A stretch of DNA of 64,000 nucleotides from Trichosphaerium sp. ATCC 40318 (Eukaryota; Discosea; Flabellinia; Trichosidae), in NCBI GenBank assembly GCA_038496445.1, contig JALMLS010000342.1, positions 62,001-126,000 on the forward strand, given 5' to 3'. The position numbers and the translations under genes are program-made. The notes below the pieces were generated by a model, which was given only the letters and a program-made list of their open reading frames with translations, made no database searches and was not told where the DNA came from. Shown here in pieces: positions 23,936 to 34,737 of the stretch. Numbering within the stretch: the stretch's first letter is position 1; every line of letters begins with the position of its first letter.

Positions 23936-24670
23936 ATGGTACCATAGTTCAAATTTATAGTATTAATAGAGATAATAGCTACCTTTATCACTGTTAAGGA
24001 CAGCAAAAAACAATGCAATCGTACGGCGTTAATATCTACGACTGTGACATGTATTTACGAAACTACAGCTTGTAGAGCTCAAAAATGGTGAAACTTACAG
24101 TGGTATACTCGACAACTGCGATAATTGGATGAATTTGAACTTAATTGACGTTATTATAACTTCCAGGGTAAAGTGAAGCTCAAGACAAACCTCAAACTAA
24201 ATTGTTTTACAGTACGGCGACAAATTCACGAGGGTAACACATTGCTACGTGAGAGGCAACACAATAAAGGTAAACAAAAAATAAACTGCCCAAACCAACA
24301 AAATTAGTATATTCGTGTACCATCCAGCGTCATAGATATGGTGCAAGAAGAAGATTTCCAACCACGCAATAAGTACGTCATAAAACAGTTGAATGGAGTT
24401 TTGTTTTCAACCCAATGTAAGTGATAACATTGTTCTATCAGGGGTCGTGGGCGTGGCAGAGGCAGAATGGGATCTCGTGGTCGCGGACGTGGACGTGGTC
24501 GAGGGGGCCGTGGTGGACGCGGTGGACGCGGCGGCAGAGGTGGCTTTGGTGGTAGAGGATCTAGTAGAGGTAGAGGCGGCAGAGGCGGTCGTGGTATGTG
24601 GCGTAGCACTTATAAAACAATATTTGTGATATTTTGCAAACTCTCCAATAGTCCTAGAGACATTTCTTGA
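23936..24670 (+). CDS. LSM4: U6 snRNA-associated Sm-like protein LSm4
   Basis: Sm fold: [20 protein letters not shown], then [20 protein letters not shown] (Sm1) and [14 protein letters not shown] (Sm2), then an Arg/Gly-rich tail (24440-24595, GRGRGRG and GGRGG units), the typical domain order of LSm4. It is part of the LSm2-8 ring on U6 snRNA and of the LSm1-7 mRNA-decay ring. The start codon forms its own coding exon: ATG at 23936-23938 is followed at once by an intron (GTACCA...ATAG), and the next exon starts with the conserved Leu. Exons: 23936-23938, 23979-24020, 24069-24166 or so, 24213-24270, 24308-24371, 24442 on. The last exon boundary is uncertain: the frame runs through to a TGA at 24668-24670, or a GTATGT donor at about 24595 leads to a further short exon. 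Confidence 0.91.
23939..23978 (+). other. Intron directly after the LSM4 start codon
   Basis: GTACCATAG...ATAATAG, 40 nt. Removing it joins ATG to CTACCTTTATCACTG, giving MLPLSLL, the conserved LSm4 N-terminus. Read without splicing, the ATG frame ends after three codons. Confidence 0.75.
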
Positions 24671-25045
24671 CAATACTCATTCGCTGTTGACACATTGCAT
24701 TTTTTTCAATTTTTTTGACATTTGCTTTGTCAGTTCGATTATTAACTCACAATTTTATTTAGGTAGAAACTGGTAATGATAACGGTTTACATTGTAATTT
24801 ACTAGCCTTGATCAGCATTTTGAAAAAAAAATCACATATCTTGATCCCTCTCCATGCTTTTAGCACTACCTGTAATATGTTGTACAACACGTAATTCAGC
24901 AATTTTACTACCACATGATTACCTTGATTTGAGAATAATAGAAAGAGAAAACGGTTGCAAAAATTATCGGCAACAAAAAAAAAGATTCTGTCGGTTTTTA
25001 GTCAAAGTGAGCATTGATTCCAAAATTACTTTTCTCCTCACCACG
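24671..25045. other. Intergenic, LSM4 to F-box/LRR gene
   Basis: AT-rich. The F-box frame stays open upstream to 24854 but shows no protein-like pattern before the ATG at 25046. Nothing else recognised. Confidence 0.45.
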
Positions 25046-27250
25046 ATGGAAGTAGAACCTATTGTACAAACATATACGCCTTCAAAACGCGTAAGAACGC
25101 GTTCATTCGTTATAAAACCAGAAAGTGATATTAATGTTATCTTATCACTACCCAACGAGATCCTTGCTAACTGCCTGTGTTTTTTGAAACACCGCACGGT
25201 TCTAAAGTCTGTATGCAAGCGATGGCGTACTGTCGTTGAGCAATATACGACATTCTTGACAATTAACAGCCTCTCACACAAATTAACAACAAAATACAGA
25301 AGTTTAGAACATTTGGAAATATCAGAAGCGTGTGGGCTATCTGGAAGGTCTTCTGCGCCTTTGCGTGTCCAATTGATCTCTTTCAACGTTAAATTGACAT
25401 TATTTCTTGCGAAACACCAAGGCATTACACAAGCGCGTACTTCAAACGTTTGGTTTAACTCCGCTATACTCACAGGTTCGTTTTTAATCAAAGTGTCAAC
25501 AACTCTTTTTTTTTTTTTCCTTTTGAACAACGCCAAGCAGGCGTCAATCCATTCTATTCCCACCAACGCCTTATTTAGTTCTACCCAATATTCGGATCTT
25601 GGAAACAGCAGAACTAAGCAACGAAGAAGTGCCACTGTGCTATGGAGTACAAAAACTTATACTTAAACGTTTATGTCCTCACTCAACTATTCGTCTCATT
25701 CCAACACTCACAAAACTCGAAACATTACAACTTACCACAGATCTCCCTAACCTTCCTCTACCTACAAACTTACAAAACTTACACTTATGTAACTCTGGAC
25801 TTCATCCATTCAGCCTTCCATTCCTAGAGGGTCTAGGAAAGTTCCAACAGTTAAGAAATCTTCATATTGAGCAGTATAGATGGGGTGTTGCACTTCGTGA
25901 TCCAAACTTCTCTTGGGACTTTGTTACAAAACTAAAGAACCTTGATGTATTACAAATTACAACACAGCCATCAATTAAAGATGTATGGACAGTACCTGTT
26001 ACATTTCCGTTAGAACTATTAGCATCAAACTACAAAACGAAGATAAAGGTAAGCGAGTTTTTATTGTGTTTTTGAGAAATTTTTTGCTTTTTTGCTTTTT
26101 GTTAATGTTTGTATTTCAGGCTCTTAAGATTTACCATGAGGGTGTTAACGATACAGATACTATTGATTTAAGTCCACTTCAATCATGTTCAAACTTTAAC
26201 TCATTGATTATCGACACTGCGAATGATTACAACTTAAACTTTGGGTCAATAGATACTTTAACAAGTATTTCTTGTCAAGGATTCGGTAAAATATCAGTTC
26301 TTGGTGCACCAAACCTTAATAAAATACAATCACTAAGTACGTGGTATATGTCACTAGTAATATACACCAACTAAAGTTGTATTATAGGCCTGGACGTTAC
26401 ACCAGCTCCAGATTTTGAATCAAGTTTGTTATTTCAGCTTGTTGGCTTATCAACGCCACTTAAACTATGTCTAACTAATCCTCAAAAGCTAACAAGTGCT
26501 GCTATACCTTATATAAGATCAGCAACACAGATACTTCAACTTACACAAATATCTCATCTGGACCTTGAGATTGTAGTCGTCTCTAAATTTTATAGTAGTC
26601 TTTCCTCCCTTTGTAATTTATCAACACTTTCTGCCGTACGTCTCTCACTGTGCTTCATGACTTTTAGTTTAATCGTGGACACTAGATATACCTTAATAAT
26701 GAGGCTGCAGTATCTTTAAAGTCACTGACTGCACTTACGAATCTTCATTTGCAGACAACTCTTATGTCAGATTTTGCGCTACCTCTGTAAGCAGAAATAC
26801 TTTTTAGGTTCTTTATCTTCAGAAAAAATAACTTGGTTTTTGTCCTTTAGGCTTGGTAGTATTCCAACACTGACAAAGCTTAACATCGACGCTGGTATTT
26901 TCAGTGTGGAAGCACTCAATTCATTCAGTGCTACATACCCCAAAGTTGATGTACGTTGCTGAGTCCAAAATGATTCATTTTTTAATTCTGACTTTATTCT
27001 TGTTCAGTTCGAAACATCTCGGATAGACTACTTTGAATTAATGGGATACCAACATTTTGGTAAAAGCAAACATACTGGAAGTGATGAGGATAGAGATATG
27101 GGTTTTCGCAACAGACTTTATGGGTTTGATGATATGATAGAGTTTCAATCATCCTCAGAGGACGACGATGAGAACGAGTTCCAAAGACTTGTAGATCTCG
27201 AAGATGAGGAGGAAGATGACGATATTGACCCATTCTTACGTCGGTTATAG
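25046..27250 (+). CDS. F-box protein with leucine-rich repeats
   Basis: About 550-600 residues in about eight exons. After a short N-terminus comes an F-box (LPNEILANCLCFLKHRTVLK then VCKRWRTVV), which recruits Skp1 in SCF ubiquitin ligases. The rest is irregular leucine-rich repeat: TLTKLETLQLTTDLPNLPL, GLGKFQQLRNLHIEQY, LKNLDVLQITTQPS, and later LGSIPTLTKLNIDAGIF. The end is strongly acidic (DEDRD, SSEDDDENEFQ, DLEDEEEDDDIDPF). It is likely the substrate-recognition subunit of an SCF complex; the substrate is unknown. The region 25460-25600, between the F-box exon and the exon resuming at about 25605, is the least certain, with a long T-rich intron. The start at 25046 is the first ATG before the F-box in an MEVEPIV context. 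Confidence 0.72.
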
Positions 27251-27457
27251 AACTGAATCATATTTGTAGTATACTTTGAACTGATTTGTATGAGCCCGTA
27301 CACCAGTTCGGGCAAAAAATACAAGGTTTTTCTGAATTAATAGTACATTTTATTTTTTATTTGATTTATTTTTTTCTAATAAGGTCCGTTTGGTCTTCTA
27401 TCTCGTCGTTTATCTCCTTAAAACTAGTTTAGTAACAGCATAATAAAATACCAGTAT

Positions 27458-30089
27458 TTATATCGTACCATAGCTGGATCGTTGCGGGCCGCCAGAGTAG
27501 TCACCATCGTCTCGACCATAGTCACTACCGCGGCCACCACGACCGCCTCTACCACCACGATTACCGCGACCACCACGGCCGCCTCTACCGCGACCGCCTC
27601 TACCACCACGGCCACCACGGCCACCACGACCACCGCGACCACCTTGGCCGCTTCCGTTGTATCCTCCATCGTAGCCACTTCCACCACTATTGTAGCCGTA
27701 ATTATTGTTACCGTAACCGCCTTGGCTACCAGCACTGTAACCACCTTGCTCATCTGATGGTATGTTAGGTGATTTTTAAACTTTATTCTGCGCTACGTAC
27801 TTTGCGAGTCCCCCGAATAAGTAGAGATGGCAGAGGAACCACCATAACCGCCTTGATCCCCATTGTATGGAGGTGCACCACCAGTATACCCACCTTGAGA
27901 ATAAGAAGCTCCACCATCGTTGGAATAACCAGAATCTCCACCAGAGTAATTTCCTTCAAAAACAGGTTAGCACATCTCGAAGTTGAAAAAAAGTACCTTG
28001 AGAATATCCTCCTCTGTCGCCGCCGCGCTCTTGCCTGTCGCCATATCCACCGCGACCATAACTATTACCTCTACCGCCACGGTTGTTATATCCACCTCTA
28101 CCACGACCTCTTCCACGGCCTCTACCGTAACCATGTCTGACATGTGATGCGGGTTGTTTTGCTTGCTCAACAATAATATTTTTGCCCATAAAGTCTGTTT
28201 GGTTGAATGCATCAATTGATGCTGCAGCAGAATCAGGATCAGCAAAAGCAATCAACGCATCTCCCTAGTAGAAAAAAAATGAGAAAATTACTCACTTAAA
28301 GAGAACGCAAAGGTTAATCCAACTGTATTAAAAAAGCAATTGCAGAACCCTCTTTTGCTTTCTTTGTTTTTTCTTACCTTGAACTTTCCTGTTTGTCTGT
28401 TAGTATACATCCTCACTTTAGGCCTACCAGTCCTTCTATCCGTCTGTAGAAAAACAAGTCAACAAAAAAGATAAACAAAGCGTAGAGCATCAACAGTACA
28501 AACAACAAAAAAAAAACCATAAAAAACTACGCAAAAAATATCAACACTAACCTTAACTGTGCCAACAGTACCAAAATGGTCAACCAATTGCTGTTGCGTA
28601 ACATCGTTTGGTAAATTACGTATATAGATAGAGTCAAGCGCAGGTACAAACTCAGTATTAGGGTCATTGCGCCAGTCACCTCTACCACGAGAACCTCCTT
28701 TGTCTTGACCCTGTTCACCAGAACCAAAACGATTATTATAACCTTGATCATTACGGCCGCCATAAGGTGGCCCTTCGCCACCGCCGTTATTACTATACGA
28801 ATCATTTCGCCTATTATCATACTTACGGCCGCCCTTGTTATTACCACGGTTACTTTGATAACCGCCTCTAGATGACGAAGATTGATTACCATAATTATCA
28901 CCAGCGTACGCATTACTACTACCGTTCTTATTACCACCGTAACTATCATTACCACCGTACGAAGGAGGGGGGCCTGCAGAAGACTGATAACCACCACGGT
29001 TCCCAGTACTACCTTGCCTATTATCCCCAGAGTACCCACCTCTACTTCCACCGCGCCTACCGCCACGATCGTCACGGCCACCGCGACCACCACGACCGCC
29101 ACGGTACCCAGAGTCATTATACTGTTGTCTACCACCGTAACTAGAACCTCCTCTACCTTGATCATAACCACCACGGGACGAATTATAACTATTGCGTCCA
29201 GCGCTATTGTAACTAGAATTGGATGCATTTCCTACGCGATTACTGTCTTGTCCTCCGCGACCATAATTCCCGTAACTGTTATTACCTCCAGGCGCACTGT
29301 AGCCAGAATTTCTGGTTTGATAGCTCGGTTCCTCTGGGGAGTAGGCTGTCATCGGATTTGATGGAGTGTAACCTTGGTCTGGCGCTCTTGAGGACGTTGA
29401 AGAAGGCCCTGAATAGCTAGAGTTACTTTGCGCGCTGTAGTTTTGTGTGTTGGGAGGTGCACTACGCTTGGCACCCGGGTTAGATACGTTTTGTGTTGAT
29501 ACTGGCTGTTGATAACTTGTTTTAGGAGCATAATTCGGTTGGGTATAACTGTTCGAAGCCGCAGGAGGCGCGACTGAAGCTAACAGATTTTTCGCTACTC
29601 CAGGTTGTTGTTGCATGGTGTTGAGGAGCGCTTGGAGGGCCGCAATACTTGGTGTAGCAGCGGCGTTTTGGCTAGATAGGAAACAAAGTTAATAAAAGGA
29701 GTTACTGTGTCGGTTTAACAAAAGTAAATGTTTTGGCTCCGTTCAACTGGTTTTTAACGAACTTCTCCGAGGTTACTTGTAAAAATTACGTATTTAACTG
29801 AAATTAACTAATTAACAAGTGGCAAACGCCTTTGGAGTCCTTGAACGAAGAAAAAAGAGTAATTCTAAAATTTTAGATCAACCAACGATTATAACCTTAA
29901 GTTGTTGTAACCAGTGGCATTATGTGCCTGTACTGAAGGTATTGGCGCATTGCTGGGTGGAGCATAAGTGCTTCTTCCTTGCGTATTACCAACCGCGCCA
30001 GCTCCATACGTATTAGCATTTTGCGAGCCTTGTGGAGCCTGATATCCGTAACCTCCACGCTGTTCATAATTTTGAGATTTACCGTTCAT
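27458..30089 (-). CDS. FET-family-like RNA-binding protein (prion-like, RRM, RGG)
   Basis: About 700 residues in six exons. The first 400 are low-complexity Gln/Asn/Ser/Tyr/Gly (exon 1 MNGKSQNYEQRGGYGYQAPQ), passing into RGG repeats ([18 protein letters not shown]). Next comes one RRM: RNP2 SIYIRNLPNDV, VDHFGTVGTVKTDRRTGRPK, RNP1 TGKFKGDALIAF and DPDSAAASIDAFN. The KT..KTG.P...YT.R.TGK.KG linker between RRM strands is the hallmark of FUS/EWSR1/TAF15. RGG repeats and further Tyr/Gly-rich segments follow, with a stop after SSYGTI. FET proteins act in transcription and splicing and phase-separate. Unlike animal FET proteins, I find no cysteine pairs for a RanBP2-type zinc finger. The start is 159 bp from the divergent eIF3b start. 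Confidence 0.87.
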
Positions 30090-30248
30090 CACAAGTAAAT
30101 ACAAAGGTGTGTAATAATTTACGCGGTTATCGTGCAAATAGCAACGCACTCGAGAATAAATGAGAATATTAAATTTCGCGCATAGTTTTTCTCCAGTATT
30201 TCTTCAGGCGAGTATTGTAGTTTCCTTACGAACAAAGAAACATACAAC

Positions 30249-32951
30249 ATGAGCTACCGCGACGAAGACGAAATGGATATTGATGATCTCATCCCACCAG
30301 TGGCGTTAGATGAGTCCGTCAGAAATATCGTAGTTGTAGACAACATACCTGTTATTCCAAAATCAAAACAGGGAAAGCTAGAAGGCGTATTAAAGAAGAT
30401 TTTCTCGCAAGTGGGACCTGTAGCACACTTACACTTGCCTTTTGGTGATGATGGAAAGTCTAAATCGTGCGTTTACACCCTTTAAATTCTAGGGAGGATT
30501 AACGTAGTTTAGCTACTGTTTTATTGAGTTCAAAAGCGCTCACGTCGCTACCAAAGCCATTGAACAAACAAATGGATACAAATTGGACAAAAGCCATGTG
30601 TTCCGCGTCAACAGTTTTGCTGACTTTGAAAAGTACCAAAAAATGAGCACTGAGTATGAGCCAAAGGAATTACCAGAATATAAACCAGCTGTACGCGTTT
30701 TGGACTCGATTCTGTTTCTCAAACTCACTCAACACTCCAGAAAGATGTCTACAGTTACCTACAAGACCCAATGTGCAGAGATCAATTCGGTATACGCTAT
30801 GGTGATGACACTGAGATCTGGCGTGCGACTCCTTTCAAAGGTCATCCTCCAGAGCTTGAACAACGCAAAACAGTGCGTCATAAGCTTTAAAATCGTGGTG
30901 TAACGTTTTGTTTTCAGAAATGGTCTGAAACGTATTTCACTTGGTCACCTCGCGGATCTTACCTCGCTACACTACATCCTCTTGGCGTAGCTCTTTGGGG
31001 AGGACCAAAATGGGAAAAATTACAAATGATGAGACATCCTGGTGTCAAATTGATAGCTTTCTCTCCATGTGAAAAATACCTCGTTTCCTTCTCTAGCAAT
31101 TTTTCTAAAGAAGACGCCAGCAATCCAAAAGACCCAAAGGTTCATTTCAATCACCTTGATTTTGTTTAACCATTATTTTTGTGCTCTCTACGCTCTCTTA
31201 CGTTTTGTTTATTAGTCTATTATTATTTTTGACGTCAGAAGTGGATCTAAGATGCGTGGATTTACACACGATGAGGACATCTGGCCTGCATTCCAATGGA
31301 GTTACGATGACAAGTATTTTGCACGTATGAAGAAAGGTATGGTTTCAGTTTACGAAACCCCATCAATGCGTCTTGTTGGTGGTAAATCAATAGCGTTCGA
31401 TGCACCAGTACAGGTACGGCTCAATAAAAAAAGCAATGAAAGCGATTCTTGATGATTTTAAATAATTTTTGTAGAGCTTCACTTTCTGTACTTCAAAGCC
31501 ATTGATATCATGCTTTGTGCCAGAGATGGGTTCTGCTGCCGCTCGCGTAATCTTGGTTTCACTACCTACAAAAGCAGTTGTATGCAGAAAGAATCTTGTT
31601 CAAGTACAAACTGTACGTAGTTGTAATTTTTTAGCTTACTTGTTTGACTAAATTGTAGTGTCGTATGCATTGGAATAAAGGTGGTGATTACTTGTGCTGC
31701 AAAGTAGACAGATCCAAGAAAAAGGGAGGGTAAGAATCAATAGAGAAAAAAAGCTTAGAATTAGTAATAATCGTATGTATTTAGACGTGTCTTCACAACC
31801 TTTGAAATTTTCCGAGCAAATGATAGAGGTATTCCAACTGAAACCAAAGAATTTGAGCAGACGTGCCACGTTATTGCATTCGCCTTTGAACCAAAAGGTA
31901 CATAGTTTAATTCTCACTTAAAACAGCAACAAGAACCAAAATACTGCTTGTTTTCTAATGAATTTAATTCAATACTTATACAAGTGTTTAGGTCACCGAT
32001 TCGCTATCATCCACCAAAAGGAAGGACAAACACGTCCTAGCGTTACATTCTACACAATGCTTGTCAAAGAGAAGCATGGTAAAATAAGAAAACGTCTTAC
32101 TGAAATCAGTATGTAACTTATTAACTGTTTGGTTAGCTAGCTAGTAACACCTTTTTTTTTTATAGTCACCCTTGAGAATCGCTCAGTTAATCACTTGTTC
32201 TGGTCTCCACAAGGAAGCAATATTGTAATGGCAGGATTTGGAAAATTCAACGGAAACCTTGAGTTCTACAATCTTGACATGCAAGAGCTAATGTCACAGG
32301 AAGAGCATTACATGGCCACTGATATTGTTTGGGATCCATCTGGTCGTATTGTCATGAGTTACGTATCTTATTGGCAAAGAACAGTACGTTTCTACTCTTT
32401 TGCTTGGCAACTGCTAAGTTACTTTTTTTCTAAATAGAGCGAAAATGGTTATTACTGCTGGACATTCAGAGGTCAGTTGGTAGAGAAAAAGATGCTTGAA
32501 AAGCTGTACCAGCTCTCATGGCGCCCAAGACCACCTACACTCCTTGGACCAAAAGAACTCCAAGTATGATAACTTTAAATTACGGATAGCCATTAACTTA
32601 TCAACTAGAAAATCGAAAAAGACTTCTCAAAAATTTCAGATCGTTTGGCAGAGGAAGATACCGATCGTTCTGGTGCGGTTGCAGCCAGAACCAACCTCAA
32701 AAACGCCGAGGAGAAGAAAGTGCGTTAAAGAACCGAAAACCATTGCAGTTTTTTTTCGTTGTTTTTTGGATTGAGTCTGATGGTTTCTTTAGGAATTTCT
32801 CAAATTTATGGCCCAGAAGGAGGCTGAGTATAGAGCCCAGGCTGAGCGAAGGAAGCGACTCCGTGGTTGCGACTCTGATGACGAGAGCGACTGGGTAGAG
32901 GTAGAGCAGACTAAGGAAGTCGTTGTAACTGAAGAGGTTGTTATGGTTTAA
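30249..32951 (+). CDS. EIF3B: Translation initiation factor eIF3 subunit B
   Basis: About 680 residues in about 14 exons, a little shorter than human (814) or yeast Prt1 (763). An acidic N-terminus (MSYRDEDEMDIDDLIPP) leads into an RRM (RNIVVVDNIPVIP, GYKLDKSHVFRVN), which binds eIF3j/eIF3a. A nine-bladed beta-propeller follows: DQFGIRYGDDTEIWRATPF, YFTWSPRGSYLATLHPLGVA, FKWSYDDKYFARM-type WSYDDKYFARMKKGMVSVYE, HWNKGGDYLCCKVDRSKKKG, HLFWSPQGSNIVMAGFG and DIVWDPSGR. The C-terminal helix binds eIF3i/eIF3g (FLKFMAQKEAEYRAQAERR, then KRLRGCDSDDE). Every segment is in canonical order. The protein scaffolds eIF3 on the 40S subunit during start-codon scanning. Start and stop are unambiguous. Confidence 0.96.
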
Positions 32952-33534
32952 TGTACTCAATTGAAACAAATAAATAAGATGACTATTAGTCATTGCCATG
33001 CACAAGACATGTTACTCCATCCCTATGCTTGCACTACGCAAAACATCAATTTGAATCAAACCATAGTACTTTTTTGTGATCGCGTACAGTTTTTTTTGAC
33101 TATTTGGGTACGTGGTCAACGGTAGTTTGCTGCCAAAAAAGTAAAGTAAGCCTTTGTCATACTTTGTATCGTTGTATTTGCTTGTTAAATTATAATTGCG
33201 AGAAAGGAGACGGAGTTGTCAAGCTAATTGCTTATTTCGTAGTTCAGCCCAATAAAAAAGGAAAGAATCAACATGGAAGTTAAACGCGAAGAAGGTACTT
33301 GCATGCCATTTTCGACCGTTTGTTTTGCAAATTTCTTTGAAGACAGTACAATCACTGCATATGGAAGCCACACGCCATACCACGTCAGCCTAATAACGTA
33401 TCCGCGAATAAAAATGTTTAGGGCACAAAAAGAAATCGAAACAAACAAAACATAACTCCTCCCACGGTTCAGAGCAATCACGAAGTGGTACGACAGATTT
33501 CGCGAGTTATTGTTGTATTAAGAATTGACAGATA
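32952..33534. other. Intergenic, with one possible 60-residue ORF
   Basis: The + strand frame 33273-33455 starts with ATG in a fair context and reads MEVKREEGTCMPFSTVCFAN onward for 60 residues. The opposite strand of the same stretch is also open (33224-33481), so one of them is a mirror artefact. No family match and no splice partner, so I leave it as a candidate. A perfect palindrome lies at 32979-32993. Otherwise I see nothing. Confidence 0.3.
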
Positions 33535-34584
33535 ATGCGCGGCACAAACGTAATCGCTCCCACAATAAGAGTAGGCGACAGTATTTTATTAATGTCAATT
33601 AAACGACTATTAGGCGATCACAGTTCAGTTAGCGCAAAAAGTGGCAAGAAGTCTTCAAAATACGGTGATAGCGCAAAAGCAGAGCATGCAAAGAAAAGAA
33701 AAGAGCGTAGAGGATCAAAAAAAAGACGTACAAAGGCAAAGGCTGACAAGGGAAACTGCTTTGAAGCTATATGTCATGTCCTATTCAGTGACGGCGAGAT
33801 GGAAGGCTCTGATAGCTCCCATTCATACAAGGCTGATGCCTTGCAACTGAGCGAGGAAGAGAGTATTGAGAAAATACGTCCTGTTAAATCGAAGCATTCT
33901 ACTCCACGTTCTCCAAAGCCTAAACAAAAGAAAAAGCGTTGTAAGATTTTTCCCATTTTGTTCTTGTTTTTGTTTTCTTTTTTCTTTCTTTCCTTCTTCT
34001 AATGTACCTTAGCAAAAACGCAGTCGGACAGATCATTGTTGAAGGTTGGTGCTAAGGCACAAACTTCGAAGAAGAAGAAACGGCGAAATACAGTGGACAA
34101 AGGAAGGCAAACTAAGAAAGTTACTAGCCCAGCCGCTAGCCCGGTACTTTTTCTTATTGTTGTGGTGCATCTTGCTTACGAATAAGAAGAGGGTTAAGAC
34201 AAAACAAAAGTCACGTGGATTCTTTTCTCCAAGAGGAGGAAAGAAAGCAAAAAAGAATCCAAACAAAGGATCTAAAGTATCTTTGAGTATGTCCAAAAGT
34301 GCTCCAGATGTTGCCATTGAATGGGATGAAGCTATGAGCATATGTTCTGATAAAACAGAGGACATCTATGCTAAAACAGAAGCTATGCCTTTTGAGTCAT
34401 CTGATGAAGCGTCAATAGCTATAGATACGTTAAGAAGGAACGTGGATGTCCTTATATATGACTCCGACTATGAGACAGCTACTGCTGCATCACGCAGGTA
34501 AGAAAACTTAGAACATTGCGATTTCTTACCTTTTTTGTTAGAGGCACAATTGTTGATCCAGAGTTAGCGTTAAAAACATTCTAA
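33535..34584 (+). CDS. Lysine/serine-rich protein of unknown function
   Basis: Not recognised. Four exons (33535 to about 33941, about 34013-34142, about 34189-34498, 34544-34584) join in frame into about 290 residues. The first two thirds are rich in Lys/Arg/Ser with SP and TP sites (KKSSKYGDSAKAEHAKKRKE, HSTPRSPKPKQKKKR, TSPAASPR). The last third is acidic and contains MSKSAPDVAIEWDEAMS and DVLIYDSDYETA, ending DPELALKTF. It is probably nuclear from its composition, disordered and a plausible phosphoprotein; no domain is visible. The start ATG is the first in the frame; an in-frame Met lies 20 codons downstream. Confidence 0.62.
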
Positions 34585-34737
34585 CTTGCGTGACTAGTGT
34601 CACTTGTATGTAATTTAAATGTAAAGAAAAGAAAAGATTTTAAACGACTTTTGTTAGCGTCAGAAAAGTCCAGTACACTTTACTACTAAAACGCCAACCT
34701 ACGCCTAATAGTCAATGATTCGTACTTAGAAGTCTCA

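Noticed and set aside
24854..25045. Extension of the F-box frame upstream to an earlier ATG
   Set aside because: The extra 64 residues are cysteine/lysine mixed without pattern and overlap what looks like promoter; the ATG at 25046 is preferred.
24964..25635. A 223-residue open frame on the minus strand
   Set aside because: It is the mirror of the F-box/LRR gene. The + strand has the F-box signature; the minus frame has no recognisable pattern.
27424..27757. Val/Ala/Thr-rich frames on both strands
   Set aside because: They are alternative frames of the Gly-Arg repeat in the last FET exon. The GGR frame connects to the rest of the gene.
28882..29361. Long + strand frames opposite the RGG region
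   Set aside because: They are Thr/Ile/Val-rich antisense shadows of repetitive Gly/Arg/Asn codons of the FET-like gene.
32979..32993. Perfect palindrome ATGACTATTAGTCAT
   Set aside because: It could be a bZIP-like site, but a single short palindrome downstream of a gene end is not evidence.
33224..33481. 85-residue hydrophobic frame on the minus strand
   Set aside because: Overlaps an equally open + strand frame, with no splice sites or similarity to prefer it.
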